A stretch of DNA of 64,000 nt from Letharia columbiana (lineage: Eukaryota; Ascomycota; Lecanoromycetes; Lecanorales; Parmeliaceae): the NCBI RefSeq assembly GCF_014066305.1, contig NW_023501042.1:930001-994000 (forward strand). The letters are read 5' to 3'. The notes beneath the pieces are model-generated. The model ran no database searches and was not told the origin of the DNA. It saw nothing but the letters and a program-made list of their open reading frames with translations. Position numbers and translations under genes: made by a program. Below, in pieces: positions 1 to 10,229 of the stretch (positions are counted from its first letter, which is position 1; each line of letters begins with the position of its first letter).

Positions 1-477
1 AAACCACGAGCACCGTTAACCGCTAACGAGCTTGCGAAGGACCAGTAAGTGAGCGAGTGAGTAGATTGATGACTCTGAGGCCTCCTGTCTGTTGCCTCAA
101 TCCCTCAGAGTGCTCAGTCCGCTAAGCTCCTTCGGATTAGCACCTTCTGCTTACTACGGAAGGCTGCGAAGTCAGCGGACTACTCTAACCCAAAGAGGCT
201 AAGCAAAGGGCCGCTAACCCGAAGAGGTTTAGCGATCTTGGCACGTCTGACGGACTGAGGGAACAACAACGACGAGGTCAGAGGCCAATTGAAGTGACCA
301 TTCAATGCTTGCTAAATTATGAAAGTAACTCAAAGCCCAAGTCTATGCTTCAACGGTGGCTTTGAGCAAATTGCTGACTAGTCAACGCCGAAGCTCGAGT
401 CTTATAACCCACGTAAACACAGAATGCGGCAAGAGAATCGGCGCTTTGTGATGAAGTAGAATATTGCACTTCAGGCT
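1..477. other. Upstream region of TFC6, no gene recognised
   Basis: No coding segment is recognisable. Near 184-205 and 214-234 there are two imperfect direct copies of a CTAACCC(A/G)AAGAGG motif. The left part is rich in short GCTAA/TTAGC-like inverted bits. It may hold the TFC6 promoter, or old repeat debris nearer the window edge. Confidence 0.4.
184..234. repeat. Imperfect direct repeat, about 20 nt x 2
   Basis: Two about 20-nt copies (CTAACCC[A/G]AAGAGG followed by a TAGC-like tail) lie about 30 nt apart. This is too short and too degraded to assign to a family. Confidence 0.35.
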
Positions 478-2882
478 ATGGCTCAAAATAATTCCGTCCG
501 AAAGTCTGGCAGACAGCGAGTGCCCAACAAGAAATATACCGTCGATGCTTTTGAAGGCCTCGACATTGTTGAATTCGGATTCTGAGGAAGATCTTGAAGT
601 ACTGCAGCAGCTGCAAGACTCAAAAAATGACCATGATTTTTTAGAAGACCATGTCGACGGCAACGAAGAGGAAGAGTCTCTCGCTGACGAAGTTTCTGAT
701 GGCTCGGCGATCCTGACACCAGAGGAAGAGTATGAAGATGCCCAGTCATATGCAAGCTCGGATCCAGAAGAACGTGACCTTCGAAGTACTACCAAAGACC
801 ATAAGCGAAAGCCAAGGGGTTACTCTTCCAATCAAGATGCTAACGTTCATTCTCGAGGTATGCTCGAGAATCCGACGAGAACTGACCATGACCGAAGCCG
901 GGTCATGCTGTTTTCCGGCTCAGACGTCGAAGACATTTTGCATGTTGTCAATTCAAGAGACCAATGGGCTGCTGATCCCACACTACCATGCAGAGGGAAT
1001 ATGTGCCATTCAGTCTCGCACACCGACGAAAAGCGTCAGATGGAAGCAACGGTAGGTTGGGACTGGTACTATGACCACGGAGGTCGAAATTTGTTTGCTA
1101 AGAAGCAAAAAGTACCAGTGCTGAGCTCGGAAGAGGGTGTCGCTTATTTGCCTCCGACTACATCTAGCAGTCACAGCTTTCTTATGGGGCCTTACGGAAG
1201 ACAGAAGGTATTTACCCTACCACTGTCGCAAACCCTAAGCCTCGAGGAAGCATGGGACACTGATTTCGAATCGTCTGAACAATCTGGAGAAGAATTCAGA
1301 AACAGCAAGAGACGAAGGCTTGGCTGGATGTTGAATGTTGGTACCCGTGTAAGATGTCTAGATTGGGCCCCAAATCATTACGGTGATACACAGTATCTGG
1401 CATTGGCAGTTGCTGAAGCTTCGACCTCCACTCGCGCAACAACGCCAATCGAAGCTCCAGCATTCACACCCTCGTGTTCTGCTCCTTCGAGTGTTCAGAT
1501 ATGGTCGTTTGAATCCTCCAACAACACCATGGGTCCCACCCAACGACCTGAACTCAAACAGGTGTTATGTACCGAATGGGGAGAAATTACTCAACTTAGA
1601 TGGTGCCCTGTACCCAGGGCCAAGAGAGACGAAGACGCTCTTGGCAAGATCTCTATTGGGTTGCTCGCCGGTATTTGGGGTGACGGTTGCGCCAGGGTCT
1701 TGGACGTCCAGCTTGAAAAGGGGCAAGGGGCCAATACGAGCTACTGTAAGTTTCGCCGTGATCAATTGCTTGACGTACGTGGAATGGCTACCAACAATTC
1801 AAATACCAATAGTGAAGGTCCAGTCAGCAGTGTTCTCGGCCAGCTCGGGGCTTCTACCTCTCGCAGTTACAGAGCAAGAAGACGTCAGACCGGTCACCAC
1901 GTGCCTGACTTGGCTTTCGGCCACAGATCTTGCCATTGGATACTCCAATGGCGCCCTCGGAATCTACAATATCTACCCTCAAGTCCCCCATTCATCGCTA
2001 CCAAATTTGCACTCGAATAACTCGGCAGATGATAGCGCATGGCCTCCTACCCCTGCTCCAGCTGAGCACAATGAATTTCCTGAAGCAGCTAATGCGTCCA
2101 ATGGTGGATCCCGGAACCCAAGCCTCCCGTCCCTCAGTGGCTACGACCTAGAAGACGAAACAACGCATGTGAACATCGGGCCTTGGCTGTTCCTCCAACT
2201 ACACTCGACCTACATACTGTCGCTCACAACCGCCTATCCCACTCATCCCACCCTCTTAATCTCTTCCTCGCTATCCGGCAACCTTCGCCTGACCTCTCTC
2301 CGCGCACCTACAACCGATTACGTCCTTTCAACGCGCACACGTACGCCACCATCAAGTCTCGCGTACTGCGACAGCCTCCTTTCAGTGGTCGCTCTAGAGG
2401 AGACCTCGGAGACCTTACGGTTGTGGGGTTTGCGTTGTTTCTATGCCAGCATTGCCTGCGGGAAGCTGGGAAGCGCGCCGGGGCCTGGACAGGGGATCGT
2501 GGATGTAGGCAAATGTCATTCTTCTATCGCTGCAGGTGGAGCCGATGGGAGTGTCATTATCACGAACCCGATGAGAAAAGCGCTCGGGAGGAAAGATGCA
2601 GGCTGGCAGCAAGTTGTCTTCAAGCATGAGTGGGTGAGGAGACCAGGGCAGGGCCCTCATCAGGGTATGAGTCGTATTACGGAAGGTTACAAGGGAGAAA
2701 TGGTGTATTTTGGCTTGCAACATGGGAGTAAACCTAAGGAAAGCGTGGCTAAGAGTACAATTTACGAAGAGGAGACCGCTGTGACGGCGTTGGCATGGAA
2801 CCCAAACAATTGTGGATGTGGAGGATGGTTGGCCGTAGGTTGGGGAAGTGGGTTGGTCAGAATACAGGACATGGCGGTCTAA
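478..2882 (+). CDS. TFC6: TFIIIC WD40 subunit (Tfc6/Sfc6-like), apparent +1 frameshift near the 5' end
   Basis: Probable subunit of RNA polymerase III factor TFIIIC, the tau-91/Sfc6-type WD40 protein that helps bind the B-box of tRNA genes in the nucleus. Exons are 478-1745 and 1813-2882; the intron (GTAAGT...ATAG, 67 nt, phase 1) joins in frame. The ATG at 478 opens a basic N-terminus (RKSGRQRVPNKKYTVDAFEG) that I recognise as typical of fungal orthologues. That frame stops at 583, while the rest of the protein continues one base later (NSDSEEDLEVLQQ...). Removing one base between about 568 and 575 restores a protein of about 778 aa. An acidic stretch follows, then degenerate WD repeats from about residue 290 to the end (LDWAP, LRWCPV, LTWLSATDLAIGYSNG, VTALAWNPN). 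An annotation pipeline would probably start at the in-frame ATG at 545 and lose the conserved N-terminus. Family call is firm; whether the shift is real or a sequence error is unknown. Confidence 0.8.
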
Positions 2883-4967
2883 CAACGATATTCCATGGTG
2901 ATGAAAGAATACTGACCGGCATGCCACGCAAGAATCCACGTTGGGATCGGCATGTCTACCAATCAAGTGAGACTGAGAGACGCCTGCCAGTTCCTTGAGT
3001 CAATGTGTTGTAGATGGAACATCTGCCTGGACTCCAAATATCTCTCATACGGGTGCAGCTTAGTAGATGGGGGGAGGTAGGAAATATCAAGCCAAGCAGT
3101 AGCAAATGGAACGCAAGGTAAAGCGAAACCCAGGCCAAATGGAACCACCAGGGTAAAAAGAGCCCTACGGTAAACGGAATCCCCAGGGCAATTCAAGAGT
3201 AGTTCTCTTTAAAGCTGAATCGCTAGCAGCGAAGTCGCTCGCAAGCGATGGTTGTTCATCGACATGCTCTACCTCTTTCACTGTACTGCTTGATGAATGC
3301 ACCTCGAACATAAAATTTAACAGTGGAAAATTCTAGGTGCTGTAATTGATTGTCTTGGAATAGCGATACCACCGTGTCCGTACTCACGGAAAGTTGGGTC
3401 GTCTATGTTTCTTTGAGTCCTTGTCTAGGCTTTTGCAAGCTATTCATTATCCCAAAGCGTTTTTGGTTCCATGTACACATGATGCAACTCCACCGCCGGG
3501 GAGCCGTCGCGCTCAGTGACTGCTTGCCTTTCCACAACATCGTGAATGTAGCAGTCTCTAAGGAGCTCGAATGTGTTGCCCCCTTTCACAGACAGAACTG
3601 ATCCCAAAACCTAAGGCGAGTTGGCGCCAGCGAAGTTATAGAATGCGTCTTGCTCTTGCATTTCTAAGGGACTGATATCGAAGTAGTCATTCTCTGTGGA
3701 GAAGAGTTATACCATTACCACATGCAGTCTGAAAAGAACCGGCAAATCCCTGCTATCTTCTCCCCAAGGTTGATCCAATCGCATCTGATAGTACTTACAA
3801 TCCCGCACTTGACATCTTCGCCGTTCCCTCACTAGACTCCGCCGAATGCTGCTGATATACACCGTCTGTCAAGAGTCTCCCAAAAGGATCTCGTTCGCTG
3901 TCAGTAGCACAGCGAGACAGCACAAGAAGACATGAGCTATTAAAACCGAGGTTTGAGAGCCATATCTTCTTCCAAACCAAGAGTACATCTTTACTGAAAT
4001 TGCTTATGGATTGAAGAGAGGGAAGACGGTAACTGGCGCTGATATTCAATCTGTGAAAAGATATCAAGACAAATACCGCTAACGTAATGGTGTATCCGTT
4101 CAGGATCTCCAATTCCATCTTGTGTCCTTCATAAGCGGCGTACTAATTCAAGTATAAGAAGAGATTACCCTGAATGTGAAATGAGTTCCACCTAGGGAGA
4201 TGGGGCGCAACATGTCTTCAATCAGGCACCCAAGTCGATGCTATTCGGTCAGCAAGAGCACGAGACTCCGCCGCGGAGTATGGCATCAAAGAGCCCGAAC
4301 ACATGGTGAGCTGAACCCCAACCCTTTTCAGAATATGGGGTGACGATTGCGTGTAATCAGGCTCGATCATGCTTAAGGAGGACAAGGAGTGTGGGCATGG
4401 TATAGACCCCACCATTATTATTCGAAAAATCAGAAGGTGCGGGTCATCTTTCGTTCATAGGATAAGGCCTCTTTTCTTTTTATGGACGGGTAGTACATGA
4501 ATGAGGTACGTGATATGGAGCCGTGTTCGCCGACGAGACATATGGTATGCATAGATATGTCATTGAAGGATGTGTGCAGGAATAGCAGGACATCCGCGCA
4601 AGCTATTGGCTTGCTTAGCGGTCTTCCTAGACTGTGACCCCAGATCTTCCCAGAATCTGTTTCTGATGGTGTGCATCCAGACTGCTAGCCAATAAACATC
4701 AAGTCTCAGTCAAAAATGGAAGTATGTTTATGTAGATGAGGTCGTACAAATGCATCGCAAAGTTTCGTTTATCCTTTGCGGCACGAAATGCGTAGCACAC
4801 CTGCTACCCCTTGGATCGATGAGTTTCTTGAGCGCTGATGGACGCCTGAACCACAATTAATATGGGTGGTGGCAACAGCGTCGTTCAGGTCGAAATCCTA
4901 CACTAGTTGAGATCTTACTGACTCCGCAAAGTAACCCTTCTAAACATATCAAGGACTGCTTTTCAGC
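2883..4967. other. 2.1-kb stretch without recognisable genes
   Basis: Only short open frames occur on either strand and none matches a family I know. A 107-codon minus-strand frame at 3795-4118 starts with a hydrophobic run but lacks a supporting context. One short palindrome lies at 3219-3249. It may be intergenic DNA or fully decayed sequence. Confidence 0.5.
3219..3249. repeat. Short imperfect palindrome
   Basis: The arms ATCGCTAGCAGCGA and, on the other strand, ATCGCTTGCGAGCGA face each other with almost no spacer. It could form a hairpin of about 14 bp with mismatches. A related GAATCGCTAGCA string recurs near 57117. The origin is unknown. Confidence 0.45.
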
Positions 4968-6100
4968 ATGTACGGAGTCGCTAGTGTCATCGTTACGGCC
5001 ATTGTTTTACCACTGCTTGGCTTTGTAGCTGTGTGCTTGGGATTTCATGTGCGTATTCGTCTTACGCCCACGTTTGTAGGGATCGATGACTGGTTGATCG
5101 CTTGCTCTTGTTTCCTAGTCCTTGGTCAAGGTGCTATGCGGATCGTCGGTATGATAACAAAGCCTCTTCTTCCTAATCAGCTTGTGTAAATATGAAAAGG
5201 CCCAAAAGAATCATCGTTCTCGCATTACATAGCCGCTGTCATAGAAGAGCTTAGAAGAGATAACGAGTCGACTGTTGTTGGCGCGCTGCACATCAGACCA
5301 AGGTAGGTATATATTTCCGATACATCTAGCACAAAGCTTGTACTACTGAAGTTTAAAACGTTTCACTAACTCAACATTCGCTACAGATTGACAATGCCAC
5401 TATTGTCATCGAGAAATTCACATACAGCTGCATCAAACTTAGCGTACTCTTCTTCTACCGCCGCATCTTTGCCCAGCGTAAATCACTCCGAATCGTGAAC
5501 AGTACTCTCATAGTCCTCATCACGCTTTGGGGTCTCACATTCTTTTTAATGCAGGTAGTTCTTGAAAGCCACAATGTTCATATCTCGCAGGAGTGGTTAC
5601 TCTCGTGGTTCGCTATCATGGATTTACTAGGTGATGTTGCAGTTCTTGCGCTGCCATACCCGTGTATTCGCAAGTTGCAGATAAGCAGAAGGGCCAAAGT
5701 CGGGTTGACTGCCATCATTTTGCTGGGCACGCTGTGAGTCGAATTGCTCTCTCACGCATACACTATCAGTATCATTCGAATGCTGACTTAATTGAATAGA
5801 TCACTCGTCTTTGGCATAGTATGATTATTTTACGTCACCAAGCTGTTTGCTAATATGCTCCCCACACGGCATATTCTCAATGTCGCAGTCAGCACTTTTT
5901 TCTTAATGGCGAACACTGACATAGTATAGTCTCCTTGGATCCTTCGAAAGGCAACACCAACCATTTTGCAACCCCGCCAAACCTTCTGGACGACCGCGGA
6001 AGTCTCTATTGGCCTTTTAGCAGCATGTATTCCGCCTCGAAATCCTCTGATCAGACGCGCACCGTCTTCACTAAACATAGACGACCCCATAAATTACTAG
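4968..6100 (+). CDS. Pth11/SAT4-type rhodopsin-domain membrane protein
   Basis: Fungal rhodopsin-like (SAT4/Pth11-related) integral membrane protein, 272 aa, likely at the plasma membrane. Its ligand and role are not inferable. Exons 4968-5148, 5200-5300, 5387-5733, 5800-5818, 5930-6100; every junction keeps phase and the second intron has a CACTAAC branch site. Family hallmarks: an N-terminal TM ending in FHVRIRL, then FVGIDDWLIACSCF; IEKFTYSCIKLSVLFFYRR; a TM block WFAIMDLLGDVAVLALPYP followed by a basic loop (KLQISRRAK); and FWTTAEVSIGLLAACIPP in the last exon. The fourth exon is only 19 nt. Without the last intron the frame would stop (TGA at 5822). The protein ends soon after the domain, without the long cytoplasmic tail of many relatives. 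It could be a decaying copy, but no lesion is forced by the sequence. Confidence 0.6.
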
Positions 6101-6984
6101 CCTTGCTTTACGTCGTTCGGACCGCAGCAAAACATCCGAGAGATTATCGAGTGTCGAGATAACTCCGAAGATTCATGAGTTCAATGAGGGTAAGATGGTG
6201 GCAAAAAAAGGGCAGATATTGAGATGAGTGACTATGGAAGCATCGAGGTGGACGAGTCTGCGAGTATTGGCAAAGTCGTGTGAAGTGTACTATGATATTC
6301 CATGATGTTCACTGTATTAAATAACGTTACTTTGTCAAGTCGAAGAGTCAGAGAGAAGAGATGGCGCACCGCTTCCTTTTGAGCTTTTTCCCCCCTCATT
6401 TATACCGTATCTGAAGTATCTATGTCAGGCTGAGTGAGAGCGCGAAGAAGAATTGTGTGTGAACATTTTCTTCAACTCTGCTTACGAGTACTCATAGCTA
6501 GCCGAGGTGCCGAGCTAGCTCACCCGCTAAAGCGGCCATGTCCATAGGAGTTTGCCAAGATTTACTTTACTAGCGTCAAGTAGTGTGGGGAAATAGATTG
6601 TGCTTCTGCATCTCCACCCTCGTTCAATGATAAATTCCACACACTTGGTGTACTATACCTCCTTTTGTCTACTCAGACTGTATCAAAGTCACGGCCAAAA
6701 CGCTTGAATTCCCTTTTGTCGGAGGGGTTCATTCAGCATAGCATAGCAAATGTAACAGGGGGCAAGAGCACCGCCAAAGACGTTGCTCGGGCTCATCACT
6801 AATAAACAGGCCTTGAGGTCGTGTGGCGTGCCAATTCGAACATATCTTACATACCTTACGTCTAAATTTACAGTAATCATAGTCACAAATTTACTGAGAA
6901 ACTCTGAGCACGAAGATCATCATCCATCTAAAAGGTTATCTAAGCCTCACCTTCACCGGGTTATCTACCCTCCAAGTCTCTGGG
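6101..6984. other. Intergenic, no gene recognised
   Basis: The only structure seen is a 7-bp inverted repeat, AGCTAGC/GCTAGCT, at 6496-6520. The 3' part presumably contains the galactokinase promoter, but no specific site could be identified. Confidence 0.5.
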
Positions 6985-8523
6985 ATGCCTTCCAAAAGTT
7001 CGATGAACGAGCCCGTCCCAGTGGTCAAAAACCTGGAAGACTTGTACCCAAAAGATGCTCTCGAGTCCCAAAGGGCACGCTTTGAACATCTCAAAATTCG
7101 ATTCTCAGAGCTATATGGACGGTCTCCCCAGTTCATTGCTCGCAGCCCAGGCCGCGTCAATCTCATTGGAGAGCACATCGACTACTCGCTCTATGAGGTC
7201 CTTCCCATGGCCATAGCCGCAGATGTGCTCATTGCAGTCTCCCCAGTACCGAGAAAAAATCAAGAAGAAGTGAAGGTTCAAGTTGAAAATCTCAACCCTC
7301 ACAAATTCAAATCGGGCGAGTTTTCGGTACAGAAAGATGGAAACGTCGAGATTGATGCTTCCACACTTCAATGGACTAACTACTTCAAAGCCGGGTTCAG
7401 CGGCGCCGTCGACCTTCTTCGAAAACAGAATTCCTGTTTCTCTTCATGTGGAATGCAAGTCCTTATTGACGGCACTGTGCCAGCGGGCGGTGGGCTATCA
7501 AGTAGCGCTGCTTTCGTCTGCGCAAGTGCTTTAGCAACTCTGCGGGCCAATGGCTCGGACAAAGTCCCCAAAAAGGAATTGGTGGAACTTGCCATTGTAT
7601 CGGAGCGGTCCGTCGGAGTAAATTCTGGAGGCATGGATCAAGCAGCGTCTGTATTCTCCGTTCGAGGTGATGCAGTCAGCATCTCATTTTCGCCCGAGTT
7701 GTATGCCGAGGCGCTACCGTTTCCCAAAACTGACCCTCCAATAACTTTCATGATCGCCCAAAGTTTTATTGCTGCAGATAAACATGTTGCAGCTCCTGAA
7801 CAGTATAATCTGCGTGTCGTCGAATGCACGCTTGCAGCAGAGGTCTTGGCCGCCAAACTACGATTGAAGCTCAAGACCGACTCTGGGCCCTTGGGCAGTA
7901 GTCTTCGTGGTTTCCAAAATGCTTACTACGAGTCCGAGAAAGCGGATCAGCGTTCCAGTGCTGAAGAACAGATCGGAGTAATGCTCTCGCTTATAGACAA
8001 GCTTCTCGACAACTCTGAAGGCTATACTCGTGAAGAGATTGCCTCCACTCTATCTATGTCAGTCGAGGCTCTTGAGCGAAGATTCATGACCAAGTTTCCC
8101 ATCCGTGCCGAGCGTTTCCATCTTGGGCTACGAGCGCGTCACGTCTTCACTGAGGCTCTCCGCGTACAGGCTTTCAAACAGCTACTGCTAAACCCACCCG
8201 CTGATGCTGATACCGTTTTGCTTCCAAGATTGGGCGATATACTTAATGAAAGTCACACTTCCAGCCGAGATGTGTACGTTCACAGCTGTCCCGAGATCGA
8301 TGAGATGTGCGAAATTGCGAGAGAGGCCGGGTCGTACGGTGGCCGAGTCACCGGAGCAGGCTGGGGTGGATGTTCTGTGCATTTGGTGCCAAAGGATAGG
8401 GTTGAGGCTATCGAGGCAGCTTGGGAAGAGAAGTACTACCGGAGAAGGGAACCCGATATTACAAAAGAGAAGCTAGCTGAGGCGGTGGTGGTAAGTGAGC
8501 CAGGACATGGCTCTATGATGTAA
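6985..8523 (+). CDS. GAL1: Galactokinase
   Basis: ATP-dependent phosphorylation of galactose to galactose-1-phosphate, the first committed step of the cytosolic Leloir pathway. Single exon, 512 aa, a normal length for fungal galactokinases. GHMP-kinase signatures are all present: galactokinase motif RVNLIGEHIDY at about residues 57-67 (substrate binding), ATP loop GGGLSSSAA at 168-176, GGMDQAAS at 215-222 containing the catalytic Asp (D218), and the C-terminal GHMP motif GRVTGAGWGGCS at 453-464. The ATG at 6985 gives MPSKSSMNEPVPVVKNLEDL, in line with the family. No other Leloir gene is adjacent; the sugar transporter lies 15 kb away. Nothing indicates damage. Confidence 0.95.
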   Translation: MPSKSSMNEPVPVVKNLEDLYPKDALESQRARFEHLKIRFSELYGRSPQFIARSPGRVNLIGEHIDYSLYEVLPMAIAADVLIAVSPVPRKNQEEVKVQVENLNPHKFKSGEFSVQKDGNVEIDASTLQWTNYFKAGFSGAVDLLRKQNSCFSSCGMQVLIDGTVPAGGGLSSSAAFVCASALATLRANGSDKVPKKELVELAIVSERSVGVNSGGMDQAASVFSVRGDAVSISFSPELYAEALPFPKTDPPITFMIAQSFIAADKHVAAPEQYNLRVVECTLAAEVLAAKLRLKLKTDSGPLGSSLRGFQNAYYESEKADQRSSAEEQIGVMLSLIDKLLDNSEGYTREEIASTLSMSVEALERRFMTKFPIRAERFHLGLRARHVFTEALRVQAFKQLLLNPPADADTVLLPRLGDILNESHTSSRDVYVHSCPEIDEMCEIAREAGSYGGRVTGAGWGGCSVHLVPKDRVEAIEAAWEEKYYRRREPDITKEKLAEAVVVSEPGHGSMM

Positions 8524-9040
8524 GTCGCTTCTGTTTTTTTCTTGGTGATGGCCCGATCATTACCCGACTGACAACGCCTTAGCATTGACTTATCGTGACC
8601 TTGCATGTAATATGCAATGGACTTGTACATATAACTTACTGCAGACAAAATCCGATAGACCGATGCTCCGTATAGGACAATCCTTCTCGACACGCACTGC
8701 TGTGTGTTTGTATGCAGCAGCCTTGTGAATCTATCCAAAAATGTCGGCGTAGCTAACAATGTTTGTTAGAATTTAGTAGGACTCCATATCGTGAGTGTCC
8801 ATGTTCTCGCCGTACACACACACGACGGAGGTTGTTCCGATTTTTCGGCCAGTATCGCATTTCGCATGAATTCACCAACTGCGCATGGTGGTCACGGACA
8901 TCAGGCATTGACTTCCAGGGGAACAAATCCACGGACATGCGATATGAGGCCATGGTGCGTCCTAATTGCCGAAATAAAAAAAAAGCCAGAGGCCTCTCAT
9001 CTTTCGTCCTTCATGCCTGTTAATAAAGATGAAAGTTGAC
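8524..9040. other. Intergenic, no gene recognised
   Basis: Lies between the galactokinase stop and the start of the broken secreted-protein gene. Short open frames here (for example 8791-9039, plus) have no family resemblance and look spurious. Confidence 0.5.
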
Positions 9041-9831
9041 ATGAATATAACAGCTTCAACTGCGCAATGCAATGTCATATTACGTACGTTGCTCATACTA
9101 GTCTCTCTGTCAGCATTCGCCTTCTCCGCAGATTACTGCAGCCGCAGCGACTACGGCGAGCCAGTCTACGAAGCCTGAATTTCCCTCCTATACGGCAAAG
9201 CGCCAGTCAGGAAAGGAACCTTCAATCTAGATTCCTTGGATCATGCCTTTTTCCTTCCGTATTTCGCGAAAGCCTCGGATTTCACTCTTGCGCAGTGGAG
9301 AAACCATGTTACTTTGCCCGAAGTATGGAGTACCCGTGAGTCTTTTTCGAAGCAACGTTCACTTCCATAGAGGGGCACACTAGTCCTAGGATAGGTGAAT
9401 GCAAAATAGCCCTCATCGTCGGGAGTAACGTCGACGGGTCTCCCGGAACAGATAGTGGGCTGTGGAGTGAAATTACGCAACGCGGGAAGTCTATACTCGA
9501 CCACTGCGTGTTGCACAAAACCAGAGACCCATATGGACGGGGAGGTGGGCACGGAGTCGCTGGTATTTTCATCTGCGGAGGATTCTGAACGTGTGGTACT
9601 GACGAGACACCATAAGGAAAGCATGGACGCCTCTTCGTGATCATCTACGCCTGGGGCTCTCGTTTCGATCTCGCGGCTAGAGGCTTGACACCAGGCGATC
9701 GTTTGGCCATCAATCCTGCTGCGGCGGGCCTCGTCAACTTGACCGACTCCGCTGCGATTCCAGGTGTTCAGCTCTCCAATATTACACGCTTGACAAGGGT
9801 GGTAGAGCCCGACGAGGTACAGGAACAGTGA
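9041..9831 (+). pseudogene. Secreted-protein gene with an in-frame TGA
   Basis: Best read as a three-exon gene for a small secreted protein of about 225 codons, interrupted by a TGA at 9176-9178 (codon 46). Exons 9041-9335, 9395-9562 and 9617-9831 join in phase; the introns are 59 and 54 nt, the second with an ACTGAC branch. The ATG at 9041 precedes a signal-peptide-like core (LRTLLILVSLSAFAFS), then DYCSRSDYGEPVYEA, the stop, and ISLLYGKAPVRKGTFNLD. Exon 2 has a Cys-containing pattern (ECKIALIV, GLWSEITQRGKSILDHCV). Exon 3 has GKHGRLFVIIYAWGSRFD. The pattern resembles effector-like fungal secreted proteins of unknown function, judged by eye. No GT-AG intron can remove the stop without losing the matching residues. 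Confidence 0.55.
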
Positions 9832-10229
9832 TCTAGCTCTTTTCCAGGTGCAAGCACAAGAAGTTTGCAGTCCCTCGGTCCATCTTACCCAGGCGACTTT
9901 GCTCGACTCTCGCGGTATTGTGGGAGATTGGACTTAGGGACGTAAGCCGTTCTACCAATTCGCGATGCAACCGTTGGAGCTGCTCGGCCGAGCTAAATAG
10001 TAAGGGCTCTCAAGGCATAAGCCATTCGTCAAGAGAGCTAAAATAGAGCCTAGGTATCCTCTGACAGCATGGTTATGCTAGTGCGCAGATGGTGTACAGA
10101 GCTAAGGGGGAGTGAAGAATAAAACCACTCCCACGGACTGCTGGGGATATAAAGCCTGCCTGTTCTTTTGATATCTTGAGGAAAGGAGTCTCAGCTTCAT
10201 CACGAATTCTTGATGGGGGCGCATATAGA
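9832..10229. other. Convergent intergenic region
   Basis: Spacer of about 400 nt between the plus-strand secreted-protein pseudogene and the 3' end of MCM10. No gene or strong repeat seen. Confidence 0.5.

Noticed and set aside
3795..4118. 107-codon minus-strand ORF with a hydrophobic start
   Set aside because: Isolated in a gene-poor stretch, no splice context and no recognised motif.
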